From assembly GCF_050587365.1 (NCBI RefSeq), contig NZ_JBOBFV010000006.1:50427-114426 (forward strand): DNA of 64,000 bases. The letters run 5' to 3'. Both the position numbers and the translations under genes were made by a program. This document shows positions 35,429-44,440 of the stretch, piece after piece. The DNA is from Plantibacter auratus (GTDB lineage Bacteria; Actinomycetota; Actinomycetes; Actinomycetales; Microbacteriaceae). Every line of letters begins with the position of its first letter. Position 1 is the stretch's first letter. The notes under the pieces were generated by a model. It had not been told where the DNA came from. It did not search any database and saw nothing but the letters and a program-made list of their open reading frames with translations.

Positions 35429-36070
35429 TTAGCGCAGCTTTTGGACCGTCGTGTACAGCTCGGCGAAAGAACGGCGGATCCGCTCGGCGAGCGACCCGGG
35501 GGTCGGCGCATCGGCCCAGCAGCGCCAAGCATGACGCAGGCCGGCGAAGCCCACCATCGTCACCATCCAGCAGCGGTCGAACAGTGCCTCGGCGTCCTCC
35601 GCGAGCGTGGGATCGTCGTTCAGCACCCGACGCTCGACGACCTTGTAGAGGCCCTCCTCGAAACCACGCATGCTCGCGATCCGCGCTCCCAGCAGGTGCG
35701 GGTGGTCGCGCAGGACGTCCTTGCGGAGATGGTGGATCTCGACGTCCTCGTCGGCGTCACCGACGGTGCGGGCCAGGAGCTCCCCCAGATCGGTGAGTAC
35801 GTCGGTGGCGGGCCCCGCGGTGAGGAAGGCGTGCAGGGCGTCGCCGTCGGGGATCAGCGGGATGTCGCCGATCAGCGCCTCCTCCTTCGTCCCGAAGTAG
35901 TTGAAGAAGGTCCGCGGCGAGACCTCCGCCCGACGGCTCACCTCCTCGACCGTCACGTTCTCGAGCCCCTGCTCACTCGCGAGCGTCAACACCGCGTGCT
36001 GGATCGCCCGACGCGTCGCGAGCCGCTTCCGCTCGCGGAGCCCGAGTTCAGCCGGCGCCGTCATGGTCAT
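35429..36070 (-). CDS. TetR-family transcriptional regulator
   Basis: A 213-residue TetR regulator. The N-terminal HTH (about 14-60) is LATRRAIQHAVLTLASEQG with VEEVSRRAEVSPRTFFNYFG, a classical recognition helix. The C-terminal helical domain should bind an unknown ligand. It is adjacent to, and 13 bp downstream of, the TAP-like hydrolase on the same strand and may be co-transcribed with it. Two start ATGs (36070 and 36064) are possible. Target genes unknown. Confidence 0.92.
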   Translation of the reverse strand: MTMTAPAELGLRERKRLATRRAIQHAVLTLASEQGLENVTVEEVSRRAEVSPRTFFNYFGTKEEALIGDIPLIPDGDALHAFLTAGPATDVLTDLGELLARTVGDADEDVEIHHLRKDVLRDHPHLLGARIASMRGFEEGLYKVVERRVLNDDPTLAEDAEALFDRCWMVTMVGFAGLRHAWRCWADAPTPGSLAERIRRSFAELYTTVQKLR

Positions 36071-36083
36071 CAGGATCCCGCCG

Positions 36084-37709
36084 TCAACTGCACATCGGGT
36101 CCTTCGACGGCACCGTGCCGTCGATGAGGTACTGGTCGACCGCCTGGTTCACGCAGTCGCTGCCCTTGTTGTAGCCCGTGTGGCCCTCACCCTTGTAGGT
36201 GATCAGCTGACCCTTGTCGAGCTGCTCCGCGAGGTTCTGCGCCCAGACGTACGGGGTGGCCGGGTCGTTCGTCGTCCCGACGACGAGGATCGGCGCAGCA
36301 CCCTTTGCGTGGATCTCCCCACGCTCGGTCCGCGTCTGGTACGGCCAGTTGGCGCAGAACGTGTCGCCGTAGGCCATGTACTCGCCGATCACGGGAGCCG
36401 CCTCCTCCAGCTGCTTCGCCTCGTCGGCCATCTTCGTCTTGTCGTCGTCGTAGCTGTAGTCGAGGCAGTTGATCGCGTTGAAGGCCTCGGTCTGGTTGTC
36501 GGCGTACTTGCCGGACTCGTTGCGACCGTTGTAACCGTCGGCGAACTGGAACGCGATGTCGGTCCCACCCTGCATGACCTCGGCGAACATCTTGCTGAGG
36601 TACGGCCACGCATCGGCCTGGTACAGCGGGTAGATGATCGCCGTCAGCAGGGTGTTGCCGCCCAGCTCACGTCCGTCGTCGCCGGGGATCGGGTTCGCGT
36701 CGACCTCGTCGAGGAGCGTCTTGATCTCGGTCATCGCGCTGTCGACGGAACCCTTGAACGGGCAGTCCTTGCCCGTCATGCAGTCCTCGAGGTAGGCACG
36801 CAGAGCACTTTCGAAGCCCTTGGCCTGCTCCTTGACGACCTCGAAGTTCGACGTCGACGGGTCGATCGCGCCGTCGAGCACGAGGCGCCCGACGTTCTTC
36901 GGGAAGAGCTCCGCGTACGTCGCGCCGAGGAAGGTGCCGTACGAGTACCCGAGGTAGTAGAGCTGCTTGTCGCCGACGGCGGCGCGCAGCATGTCGAGGT
37001 CCTTCGCGGCGCTCTGCGTGTCGACGAACTCGAGCATCTTGCCCGTCTCCTCCGCACACGCGTCGCCGAAGTCCTTCGCGGCCTTCTCGTTCGCGGCGAT
37101 CCACTCGTCGGAGCCGCGCTTGCCCGGCGTCACGTCGTACAGGTACGCGTCCATCTCCGAGTCGGTCAGGCAGGTCACCGGCGTCGACTTGCCGACACCG
37201 CGGGGGTCGAAGCCGACGACGTCGAAGTTCTCCTGGAGGTCCTTGTCGACGGCGAAGTCGAGGCTGTCGGCGACGAGGCTGTAACCGGAACCACCCGGAC
37301 CGCCGGGGTTCATGAAGAGCGAGCCGATCGGCTTGCCGTTCGTCGCCTGGTGCCGCACGAGCGCCAAGGAGAGTTCGCCGTCCGCGGGGTTGTCCCAGTC
37401 GATGGGCGCCTTCGCCGTGGCGCACTCGAAGCCGTCGGCACAGCCGCTGGTCTTCCAGTCGAGCTTCTGCTCGTAGAAGGGCTTCAGCTCGGCGTCGACG
37501 TCGCTTGTCGCCGGCGAGGAGGACGACGTCGTCGGCTCAGCGGCCTTCGGCGGCAGGAAGGCCGTCACGCACCCGCTCAGGGTGAGCGCCGCGACCGCGA
37601 GACCGGCCACCAGGGCGACCCGCGCCGTACGGCGCGCACCGGGACCCCTGCGACGGGGTGCACCGGTCGATCCCGTCGAGTCCGACGGCTGCTGCCTGGG
37701 CGAAGTCAC
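36084..37709 (-). CDS. Secreted alpha/beta-hydrolase lipoprotein, tripeptidyl-aminopeptidase-like (S33)
   Basis: A 541-residue secreted hydrolase. The Arg-rich N-terminus and hydrophobic stretch end in LSGC near residue 47, a lipobox. The alpha/beta-hydrolase core has FMNPGGPGGSGYS (oxyanion loop), GFDPRGVGKST, nucleophile Ser in YLGYSYGTFLG, the acid in TTNDPATPY and His in GEGHTGYN. The C-terminal TAP-like domain is typical of Streptomyces SlpD/E and mycobacterial CaeA relatives, which cleave peptides or esters at the cell surface. The GTG start is 9 bp from the holB stop. Substrate unassigned. Confidence 0.93.
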   Translation of the reverse strand: MTSPRQQPSDSTGSTGAPRRRGPGARRTARVALVAGLAVAALTLSGCVTAFLPPKAAEPTTSSSSPATSDVDAELKPFYEQKLDWKTSGCADGFECATAKAPIDWDNPADGELSLALVRHQATNGKPIGSLFMNPGGPGGSGYSLVADSLDFAVDKDLQENFDVVGFDPRGVGKSTPVTCLTDSEMDAYLYDVTPGKRGSDEWIAANEKAAKDFGDACAEETGKMLEFVDTQSAAKDLDMLRAAVGDKQLYYLGYSYGTFLGATYAELFPKNVGRLVLDGAIDPSTSNFEVVKEQAKGFESALRAYLEDCMTGKDCPFKGSVDSAMTEIKTLLDEVDANPIPGDDGRELGGNTLLTAIIYPLYQADAWPYLSKMFAEVMQGGTDIAFQFADGYNGRNESGKYADNQTEAFNAINCLDYSYDDDKTKMADEAKQLEEAAPVIGEYMAYGDTFCANWPYQTRTERGEIHAKGAAPILVVGTTNDPATPYVWAQNLAEQLDKGQLITYKGEGHTGYNKGSDCVNQAVDQYLIDGTVPSKDPMCS

Positions 37710-37718
37710 AGAGGCTCC

Positions 37719-38852
37719 CTACCGGACCGCCGACACGAGCATGGCCTCCAAGGCCAGCGCCGGGGCGACGTTCCCTTCGATTCGTGTGCGGGCGACGGAG
37801 ATCGCCTCCAAGGTTTCGATCGTAACCGCAGGCGTCGTCCGGCGAGCGGCTTCCTCGAGTTCCGGACGCAATTCACGGTTGATGATCGTGGCGTCGTGCC
37901 CCAGTTGCAGGAGCACGATGTCGCGGTACAGCGAGAGCAGGTCGACCATGATCCGGTCGAGCCCGTCGCGCAGGCTTCGGGTGGCGCGCCGCTTCTGGTC
38001 CTCCTCCATCGCCCGGACCTGCGAGCGGAGGGCCGGCGGGACCGACTGACCGGGCTCGACGCCGAGTGAGCGCAGCGTGCTCTCCCGCTCGGCCTCGTCG
38101 CGCAACGAGGTGTACGCCTTCGCGTCGTCACCCGCGAGCTCGAGGAGCCGACCCGCGGTGACGACCGCCTGCCCGGCACTCCGGATGTCGAGCACGGCAC
38201 GGAGCGTGGACTCACGGCGCTGCCGCGCGCCGGGGTCCGTCGCGAGGCGGTGGGCCATGCCGACGTGGCTCTGCGCCTCGCGGGCGGCGCGTTCAGCGAG
38301 TTCAGGTGCAACACCGTCGCGCCGTTCCAGCAGCTCGGCGACGTCGTCGATGGTGGGGACGCCGAGGCGGACCGAGCGGACGCGCGACCGGATGGTGGGC
38401 AACAGGTCGGCCTCGCTCGGCGCGCACAGCACCCAGATCGTGCTGCTCGGCGGTTCCTCGAGCGACTTCAGCAGCAGGTTGGACGTGCGCTCGGTCATGC
38501 GGTCGGCGTCCTCGACGACCATGACGCGGAAGCGACCGACAGACGGCGCGCGGTAGGCGTTCCGGACGAGGTCGCGGACCTCGTCGATCGTGATGATGAC
38601 GCGGTCGGTGCTCAAGGCGGAGAGGTCGGGGTGGGTGCGCGCCTCCACCTGACGACGGGTGATGTCGTCGCCCCCGGGCTCGCGGCTGAGGAGCGCGGCG
38701 GCGAACGCATAGGCGAGGGTCGACCGGCCGGAACCGGGCGGCCCGGTGATGAGCCAGGCGTGGGTGAGGCCCTTGGGCGTGACCAGGTCCGACGCCGACT
38801 GGAGGAGCTCGATCGCGTCGCGTTGACCCGTCAAGTCGGTCCAGGAAGCCAT
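37719..38852 (-). CDS. holB: DNA polymerase III subunit delta'
   Basis: A 377-residue clamp-loader subunit. The AAA+ region (1-180) holds WLITGPPGSGRSTLAYAFAA; Arg replaces the Walker A lysine, consistent with delta' not hydrolysing ATP. TIDEVRDLVRNAYRAPSVGR, VVEDADRMTERTSNLLLKSL and EEPPSSTIWVLC are the standard delta' blocks, and the SRC-type arginine lies in TIRSRVR. The frame extends upstream to 38909, but ATG 38852 (MASWTDLTGQ) matches the family start. It lies downstream of topA and tmk, the usual actinobacterial order. Confidence 0.93.
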   Translation of the reverse strand: MASWTDLTGQRDAIELLQSASDLVTPKGLTHAWLITGPPGSGRSTLAYAFAAALLSREPGGDDITRRQVEARTHPDLSALSTDRVIITIDEVRDLVRNAYRAPSVGRFRVMVVEDADRMTERTSNLLLKSLEEPPSSTIWVLCAPSEADLLPTIRSRVRSVRLGVPTIDDVAELLERRDGVAPELAERAAREAQSHVGMAHRLATDPGARQRRESTLRAVLDIRSAGQAVVTAGRLLELAGDDAKAYTSLRDEAERESTLRSLGVEPGQSVPPALRSQVRAMEEDQKRRATRSLRDGLDRIMVDLLSLYRDIVLLQLGHDATIINRELRPELEEAARRTTPAVTIETLEAISVARTRIEGNVAPALALEAMLVSAVR

Positions 38853-38952
38853 GCGTCCAGGATACCGGGCGGCACCGACCTGAGCCGGCGGGGCCGGGAC
38901 GGTGTGCACTCAGGGGTCGGAACGGTGTGCGCTCAGGGACCGGGAGGATGTG

Positions 38953-38976
38953 CCCTTCGACAGGCTCAGGGACCGG
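38953..38976 (+). repeat. Dispersed REP-like element
   Basis: CCCTTCGACAGGCTCAGGGA (then CCGG) is repeated exactly at 63690-63713 and 63808-63831. It sits in the 160-bp gap between tmk and holB, which also holds four degenerate GTGTGxxCTCAGGGAxCGG-like units (38895-39015). This is a common intergenic repeat in Microbacteriaceae. Confidence 0.75.
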
Positions 38977-39011
38977 AAGGGTGTGGGCTCAGGGAACGGG
39001 AGAGTGTGCGC

Positions 39012-39647
39012 TCAGAGGAGCGGCGCGATGCGGGCCCGGATGTCGGCGGCCAGTTGCTCGGGTGGGAGCGCGGCGTCGACGACGAGGAACCGCTCGGGTT
39101 CCGCGGCCGCGAGGGCGAGGAACGACTCCCGCACCCGGATGTGGAAGTCCTGCGCCTCCGCCTCGAGCCGGTCGAAGCGTTTGTTGGCGTTGTCGAGACG
39201 ACCGCGGGCGACCGCGACGTCCAGGTCGAGGAGCACGGTCACGTCGGGCAGGAGGTCCTCGGCGGCCCAGAGGGAGATGCCGCGGATCTGCTCGGCGTCG
39301 AGTACGCGTCCGCTGCCCTGATAGGCGACCGACGAGTCGAGGTACCGGTCCTGTAGGACGACCTCGCCCCTCGCGAGAGCCGGGCGCACCACGGTGGCGA
39401 TGTGATGTGCGCGGTCCGCCGCGTAGAGCAAGGCCTCGGCACGCGGGCTGATGTCGCCTCGGTGATGCAACACGATCTCGCGGATCTCGACACCGAGCTC
39501 ACTGCCGCCCGGCTCACGGGTCCGGACGACCGTCCGCCCCTGCTGCTCGAACCAGTCGCTCAGGAGTCGCGCCTGCGTCGACTTCCCGACACCGTCGCCA
39601 CCCTCGAGGGTGATGAACAGGCCCCGGGGGCGTCCTCCCTCGCTCAC
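39012..39647 (-). CDS. tmk: Thymidylate kinase
   Basis: A 211-residue dTMP kinase making dTDP for DNA synthesis. P-loop GGDGVGKST at about 17-25, TREPGGSELG (the DR-type substrate loop), QDRYLDSSVAYQGSGR and the lid region near KRFDRLE are all present. The GTG start overlaps the topA stop (GTGA, 39647-39644), showing coupling. Length is normal for the family. Confidence 0.96.
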   Translation of the reverse strand: MSEGGRPRGLFITLEGGDGVGKSTQARLLSDWFEQQGRTVVRTREPGGSELGVEIREIVLHHRGDISPRAEALLYAADRAHHIATVVRPALARGEVVLQDRYLDSSVAYQGSGRVLDAEQIRGISLWAAEDLLPDVTVLLDLDVAVARGRLDNANKRFDRLEAEAQDFHIRVRESFLALAAAEPERFLVVDAALPPEQLAADIRARIAPLL

Positions 39648-42541
39648 GTGACGGCGTCGGCCTTCGCCGCAGCCGCCTTGTTCGCAGCACGGGTCGCGGC
39701 AGCCTTCTTCGCCGCTTCCGAACGGGCGGTCGACGTGGCCGAAGCGGACTTCGTGGCCGCCGTCTTGGCGGTCCCCGTCTTCGCCGCGGCGGTCTTCTTG
39801 GCCGGAGCCTTCTTCGCAGGTGCCTTCTTCGCGGGAGCCTTGCGACCGGCCTTCGGCTTCGCCGGGCCCTTCGCGCGCTTGTCCGCGAGGAGCTGGACCG
39901 CTCGCTCGAAGTCGACGTCGTCGACCTCCTCGCCACGAGGGATCGTCGCGTTGGTCACGCCGTCGGTCACGTAGGCGCCGAAGCGTCCGTCCTTGATCTT
40001 GATCGGCTTCCCGCTCTCTGGGTCGGCCTCGAACTCCTTGAGGGCGCTCGACGCCTTCCGGGCTCCGTACTTGGGCTGGGCGAACAGCTCGACGGCACCG
40101 GCGAGGTCGACCGCGAAGATGTCGTCCTCGGAGGTGAGCGACCGGGTGTCGGTGCCCTTCTTCAGGTACGGACCGTAGCGACCGTTCTGCGCGAGGATCT
40201 CCTCGCCGGACTCAGGATCGGCACCGACGACGCGAGGCAGGTCGAGGAGCTTGAGCGCGGTCTCGAGGTCGATGGTCGCGAGGTCCATCGATTTGAAGAG
40301 CGATGCGGTGCGCGGCTTCTCGGCCGCCGCCTTCTTCTTGGCGGGGGCCTTCTTCTTGGCACCCGCTGCCGGCTCGGTCACCTCGCCGGTCGCCGTGTCG
40401 ACGGAGAGCTCCGCCTCGGGCTCTGGGTCGACCTCGGTGATGTACGGGCCGAAGCGTCCGTCCTTCGCGACGATCTCCTTGCCGGTCGTCGGGTTCACGC
40501 CGATGACGCGATCGCCGACGACGGGTGCGTCGATGAGCTCGTGCGCCTTCGCGGGCGTCAGCTCGTCGGGCGCGAGGTCCTCGGGGAGGTTGACCCGACG
40601 CGGCGTCGGGGCTTCCTCTCCTTCGGCCGGCGGCGGACCGTCGGGCGTGACCTCGAGGTACGGGCCGTACTTGCCGATGCGGAGCGTGACCCCGTCGTCG
40701 ATGACGATCGAGTTGATGCGGCGGGCGTCGATGTCGCCGAGGTTGTCGATGACCTGACGCAGGCCGCGACCCGAATCGTCGCCGAAGTAGAAGCCCTTGA
40801 GCCAGTCGACGCGGTCGACCGAGCCACCGGCGATCCGGTCGAGGTCGTTCTCCATCTCAGCGGTGAAGTCGTACTCGACGAGCTCCTCGAAGTACTCCTC
40901 CAGGAGACGGACGACACTGAACGCCACCCAGCTGGGGATGAGCGCCTGGCCGCGCTGCGTCACATAGCCACGATCGATGATCGTGGAGATGATCGATGCG
41001 AACGTGGACGGTCGGCCGATGCCGAGCTCCTCGAGCCGCTTCACGAGGCTAGCTTCGGTGTAGCGCGGGGGCGGCGAGGTCTCGTGCCCCTTCGCCTCCG
41101 GGTCCTCGATGCCGAGCTGCTGGCCTTCGGTGAGGGGCGGCAACTTCGCCTCGGACGCGTCGTCCTGGGAGTTGCGGTCCTCGTCCTGGCCCTCTTCGTA
41201 GGCGGCGAGGAAGCCACGGAAGGTGATGACGGTGCCGGACGCGGTGAACTCGGCGCGGCCGACGTCGGTCTTCGACTCGAGCGTGATCGTCGCCGTGGAG
41301 CCCTTCGCGTCGGCCATCTGGCTTGCGACGGTGCGCTTCCAGATCAGGTCGTACAGCTTGAAGTCGTTGCCGCGGAGCGTGGAGGAGAGCGAGGACGGCG
41401 TGCGGAAGGTGTCGCCCGAGGGACGGATCGCCTCGTGCGCCTCCTGCGCGTTCTTGCTCTTGCCGCTGTACAGGCGCGGCTTGTCGGGCACCGTCTCGGC
41501 ACCGTAGAGGGCAGCAGCCTGCTTCCGCGCCGCGTCGATCGCCTGCTTGCTCAGCGACGGCGAGTCGGTACGCATGTACGTGATGTAACCGTTCTCGTAC
41601 AGCGACTGCGCGACACTCATCGTCTGGCGAGCGGAGAAGCGGAGCTTGCGACCGGCCTCCTGCTGGAGCGTGGAGGTCGTGAAGGGAGCCGCCGGCCGGC
41701 GGGAGTACGGCTTGGACTCGACGGAGAGGACGGTCGCCTTCGACTGCTCGAGTGCTGCGGCGAGCGCCGTGGCCCGCTGCTCGTCGAGCGGGACGGCACT
41801 GCCCTTGAGCTGTCCGAGGTCGTCGAAGTCGCGGCCGGTGGCGACGCGGTCGCCGTCGAGCCGGACGAGACGTGCGGTGAAGGGCGCTCCGGTGGCGTCG
41901 GCTTCGGTGAGGAAGCGGGCGATGACGTCCCAGTAGGAGGCGGCGCGGAAGGCGAGGCGCTCCCGCTCCCGGTCGACGACGAGTCGGGTGGCGGCGGACT
42001 GCACGCGTCCGGCGCTCAGCCCGGGGCCGACCTTGCGCCAAAGCACGGGCGAGATCTCGTACCCGTAGAGACGGTCGAGGATGCGGCGGGTCTCCTGGGC
42101 GTCGACAAGGTCGGTGTCGAGGGGCCGCGTCTTGTCCTTCGCGGCGAGGATGGCGTCCTTGGTGATCTCGTGGAAGACCATGCGGCTGACGGGGACCTTG
42201 GGCTGCAGGACCTGCAGGAGGTGCCACGCGATGGCTTCGCCTTCGCGGTCCTCATCAGTCGCGAGGAGGAGTTCGTCGGCGTTCTTGAGTGCGCGCTTGA
42301 GGTCCGCGACGGTCTTCTTCTTCGCGTCGGAGACGACGTAGTACGGCTCGAAGCCGTTGTCGACGTCGACCGAGAACTTGCCGAGCGAGCCCTTCTTGAG
42401 CTCGGCGGGAAGGTTCTTCGGCTCGATGAGGTCGCGGATGTGACCGACCGAGGACAGCACCTCGTAGTCGTCACCGAGATATCCGGCGATCGACTTCATC
42501 TTGGTCGGTGACTCTACGATCACGAGTTTCTTGCCTGCCAC
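39644..42541 (-). CDS. topA: DNA topoisomerase I
   Basis: A 965-residue type IA topoisomerase that relaxes negative supercoils. The Toprim domain (KLVIVESPTKMKSIAGYLG, then LLATDEDREGEAIAWHL) holds the acidic metal-binding triad. The catalytic Tyr is about residue 322 in GYITYMRTDSPSLS. The C-terminal part has the repeated actinobacterial domains (YGPYL, FGPYI, LAQNGRYGPYL, IKDGRFGAYV) and a Lys/Ala-rich tail. GTG 42541 is chosen because GGAAGGAG precedes it and it begins at the Toprim domain; the open frame extends further. Usual gene order with tmk and holB. Confidence 0.96.
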   Translation of the reverse strand: MAGKKLVIVESPTKMKSIAGYLGDDYEVLSSVGHIRDLIEPKNLPAELKKGSLGKFSVDVDNGFEPYYVVSDAKKKTVADLKRALKNADELLLATDEDREGEAIAWHLLQVLQPKVPVSRMVFHEITKDAILAAKDKTRPLDTDLVDAQETRRILDRLYGYEISPVLWRKVGPGLSAGRVQSAATRLVVDRERERLAFRAASYWDVIARFLTEADATGAPFTARLVRLDGDRVATGRDFDDLGQLKGSAVPLDEQRATALAAALEQSKATVLSVESKPYSRRPAAPFTTSTLQQEAGRKLRFSARQTMSVAQSLYENGYITYMRTDSPSLSKQAIDAARKQAAALYGAETVPDKPRLYSGKSKNAQEAHEAIRPSGDTFRTPSSLSSTLRGNDFKLYDLIWKRTVASQMADAKGSTATITLESKTDVGRAEFTASGTVITFRGFLAAYEEGQDEDRNSQDDASEAKLPPLTEGQQLGIEDPEAKGHETSPPPRYTEASLVKRLEELGIGRPSTFASIISTIIDRGYVTQRGQALIPSWVAFSVVRLLEEYFEELVEYDFTAEMENDLDRIAGGSVDRVDWLKGFYFGDDSGRGLRQVIDNLGDIDARRINSIVIDDGVTLRIGKYGPYLEVTPDGPPPAEGEEAPTPRRVNLPEDLAPDELTPAKAHELIDAPVVGDRVIGVNPTTGKEIVAKDGRFGPYITEVDPEPEAELSVDTATGEVTEPAAGAKKKAPAKKKAAAEKPRTASLFKSMDLATIDLETALKLLDLPRVVGADPESGEEILAQNGRYGPYLKKGTDTRSLTSEDDIFAVDLAGAVELFAQPKYGARKASSALKEFEADPESGKPIKIKDGRFGAYVTDGVTNATIPRGEEVDDVDFERAVQLLADKRAKGPAKPKAGRKAPAKKAPAKKAPAKKTAAAKTGTAKTAATKSASATSTARSEAAKKAAATRAANKAAAAKADAVT

Positions 42542-42651
42542 GAGGCTCCTTCCATCAGGCACACCATACACACGTGCACAGCACGCTTGTCCAATCGTGG
42601 GGCGGCCACGCGCGTGTCCATCCCCTTGCGTTCTGCGGCGTTCGGAGCAGA

Positions 42652-42906
42652 ATGTCTGCCATGAGTACCCAGACGAGTTACACCGTGAAGTTGACAGACG
42701 GTCCACTGGAGGGCAAGACGATCAGCGCCCGACTCAGCGACCACGGATCACCGACGCCCACCGTCGACGTGCCGAGCGGCACCGCCGGCAAGGTCTACCG
42801 GTACGCCCGGACCACCGGCGAGGAGTACGACGACTCCGGCGCCCCGAGCGCCGTCGACTACCGCTTCCTGGAGGCGGTCTTCACGACCGACTCCGGTCAG
42901 GGCTGA
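42652..42906 (+). CDS. Small conserved hypothetical protein
   Basis: An 84-residue protein (81 if ATG 42661 is used). GGAG at 42644-42647 precedes ATG 42652. It is beta-rich and acidic (SYTVKLTDGPLEGKTISARL, VDYRFLEAVFTTDSG). No signal peptide or membrane segment. I recognise no family. It is divergent from topA and convergent with the tad locus. Confidence 0.65.
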   Translation: MSAMSTQTSYTVKLTDGPLEGKTISARLSDHGSPTPTVDVPSGTAGKVYRYARTTGEEYDDSGAPSAVDYRFLEAVFTTDSGQG

Positions 42907-42925
42907 CCGATCGCACCGCTACCTC

Positions 42926-43348
42926 TTAATAGGTGGCGGTCGCGGGCACCCCGATGACGGCGCCGGACGCCTCCGGAGGAGGTCCGGCTCTCGCGGCGAC
43001 CGTGATGGCGCCGAAGGCCGTGTCGACAGTGGCGTCGACGAGGACGGTGACGCCCTCCACACTGCAGGTGCCGAGCGACGCCGCATTGCGCGCCGCGACC
43101 ATGCGAGCAGTTTCGCAGGGGAAGCCTGGGAGACGACCGGACGCGGTGTCGGCTGCCGCCAACGCGGCTGCGTCAGCCGCGTTGGCCGCTCGCTGATGAG
43201 CGGCGAACAACGTCACGACGGGCAGCGTCGCCAGGAGGACGGCGACCAGCGCCCCGAGGATGCCTGCCGCCAGAACCGACCCTGCTCCGGTCTCGTCGCG
43301 CAGGTCTCGCGCCGCGCGGAGGACCAGGCGGCGCCACCTCACGCTCAT
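42926..43348 (-). CDS. Tad-locus TadE/TadG-like membrane protein (Rv3660c-neighbour type)
   Basis: A 140-residue protein with one N-terminal membrane helix (GSVLAAGILGALVAVLLATL) after a short Arg-rich cytoplasmic segment, then AANAADAAALAAADTASGR, the typical TadG-like helix after processing, and a short extracellular domain with two Cys. The start is set by an ATGA overlap with the TadE stop (43348-43345). It is the last gene of the tad operon and probably a pseudopilin or secretion helper. Confidence 0.8.
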   Translation of the reverse strand: MSVRWRRLVLRAARDLRDETGAGSVLAAGILGALVAVLLATLPVVTLFAAHQRAANAADAAALAAADTASGRLPGFPCETARMVAARNAASLGTCSVEGVTVLVDATVDTAFGAITVAARAGPPPEASGAVIGVPATATY

Positions 43349-43698
43349 CGGCCGCCGCCCATGGCGCATGAGGATGCCGACACCGGGACGACGCCGGCCA
43401 GGCCGGACCCGCCGACGGCGTCGACGCGCACGCAGACGAGGTCGCCCTCCACGCCACTCGTCATGGTGGCCCCCGGCAGGACGCGCGCGACCCGACCCGC
43501 CGCGGTCCCGGCGTCGTCGCCTCGCCCCAGGCTCCGGGCGGCGTCGGCCGCTGCGTCGGTCGCACGGAGCTGGGTCAGCCCCACCTGCACCGCGGAGAGT
43601 CCCATGGCCAGCACGAGGACGACGGCCGGGACGACGACAGCGAACTCCGTCGTCACCGCGCCTTCCTCCGAACGGCACGTCGGTACCTTCAGCCGCAC
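43345..43698 (-). CDS. TadE-like pilus assembly protein
   Basis: A 117-residue TadE-type pseudopilin. EEGAVTTEFAVVVPAVVLVL carries the conserved Glu of the prepilin/TadE motif, followed by a membrane helix and RATDAAADAARSLGRGD. The extracellular part has a Cys pair. The GTG start lies four bases after the pilin stop. Works with the tad secretion ATPase to build Flp-type pili. Confidence 0.88.
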   Translation of the reverse strand: MRLKVPTCRSEEGAVTTEFAVVVPAVVLVLAMGLSAVQVGLTQLRATDAAADAARSLGRGDDAGTAAGRVARVLPGATMTSGVEGDLVCVRVDAVGGSGLAGVVPVSASSCAMGGGR

Positions 43699-43701
43699 GG
43701 C

Positions 43702-43914
43702 TCAACCGTTCGCCGTCAGGGCTCGTCGGATGAGGTCGGTGAGGATGCCCCGCACCTCGTCTCCGCGGAGGATGGCGACGAGGAGCCCGGCGAACCCGAC
43801 GGCCGCCATCGTGGCCACCGCGTACTCCGCCGTGGCGGACCCCCGTTCGTCCCGCAGGACGCGCCGCACCTCGCGCGTGACACGCTGCTCGACTCGACGA
43901 CCGATCGTGATCAT
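43702..43914 (-). CDS. Flp-type pilin (DUF4244 family)
   Basis: A 70-residue pilin. DERGSATAEYAVATMAAVGF is the conserved DUF4244/Flp core: a Glu five residues after the processing Gly, then Tyr and a hydrophobic helix. ATG 43914 has GGAAGGAA at good spacing; a longer start is possible but unsupported. It is the major fibre subunit of the tad locus. The ATPase and TadB genes lie 1.1 kb away, separated by two plus-strand genes. Confidence 0.9.
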   Translation of the reverse strand: MITIGRRVEQRVTREVRRVLRDERGSATAEYAVATMAAVGFAGLLVAILRGDEVRGILTDLIRRALTANG

Positions 43915-44066
43915 GATGTTCCTTCCCCGCACCGAAGTGCTGCGCTCGTGGCACGAACACCTCCATGTTCGGCGACCGCGTCCAACGACGCGCGAGCGGG
44001 GTCGACGTCGGCGACGGGCCGCGTCGACCGGCCGGTTGTGGAGCGAACTCGCCTTGCACCCAGTAG

Positions 44067-44087
44067 CTATTCATGCTTGAGTAATAG
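44067..44087. promoter_or_regulatory. Inverted repeat before the PadR gene
   Basis: CTATT (44067-44071) and AATAG (44083-44087) flank 11 bases just before the PadR start at 44090. PadR regulators commonly bind such AT-rich dyads and repress themselves; the assignment is tentative. Confidence 0.4.
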
Positions 44088-44089
44088 TC

Positions 44090-44440
44090 ATGGATGAACA
44101 GTTGCCGGCGCGCGACTCGCAACTCCTCCGAGGCGTGTTGCCGATGCTCATCCTGTCCACCGTGCACCGCGGCGAGACCTACGGATACGAGCTCGTCGAG
44201 CGGCTCCGAGCTCTCGGCCTGGCCGATCTGGCGACCGGCGTCGTGTACCCGGTCCTCAGCCGGTTCGAACGCGACGGACTGGTGACCGCGCGTCGGGTCG
44301 CCTCCTCGGGCGGCCCAGCACGGAAGTACTACGCGATCACCGAACGAGGAGACACGGCGAGGCTCGACGCCATCGCCCGCTGGAGGGCGATGACCGACAT
44401 CGCCGAACGAGGAATCGACCCTGAAGGAGCATCAGCATGA
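44090..44440 (+). CDS. PadR-family transcriptional regulator
   Basis: A 116-residue PadR protein with the N-terminal winged helix LRGVLPMLILSTVHRGETYGYELVERLRAL and LATGVVYPVLSRFERDGLV, then the helical tail for dimerisation. It overlaps the next gene by ATGA (44437-44440), the common PadR/HAAS-type pair. Probably autoregulatory and controls the membrane protein. It sits inside the tad locus on the opposite strand. Confidence 0.92.
   Translation: MDEQLPARDSQLLRGVLPMLILSTVHRGETYGYELVERLRALGLADLATGVVYPVLSRFERDGLVTARRVASSGGPARKYYAITERGDTARLDAIARWRAMTDIAERGIDPEGASA

Noticed and set aside
40541..42511. A 656-codon plus-strand frame opposite topA
   Set aside because: Shadow of the topoisomerase gene; no recognisable domain.
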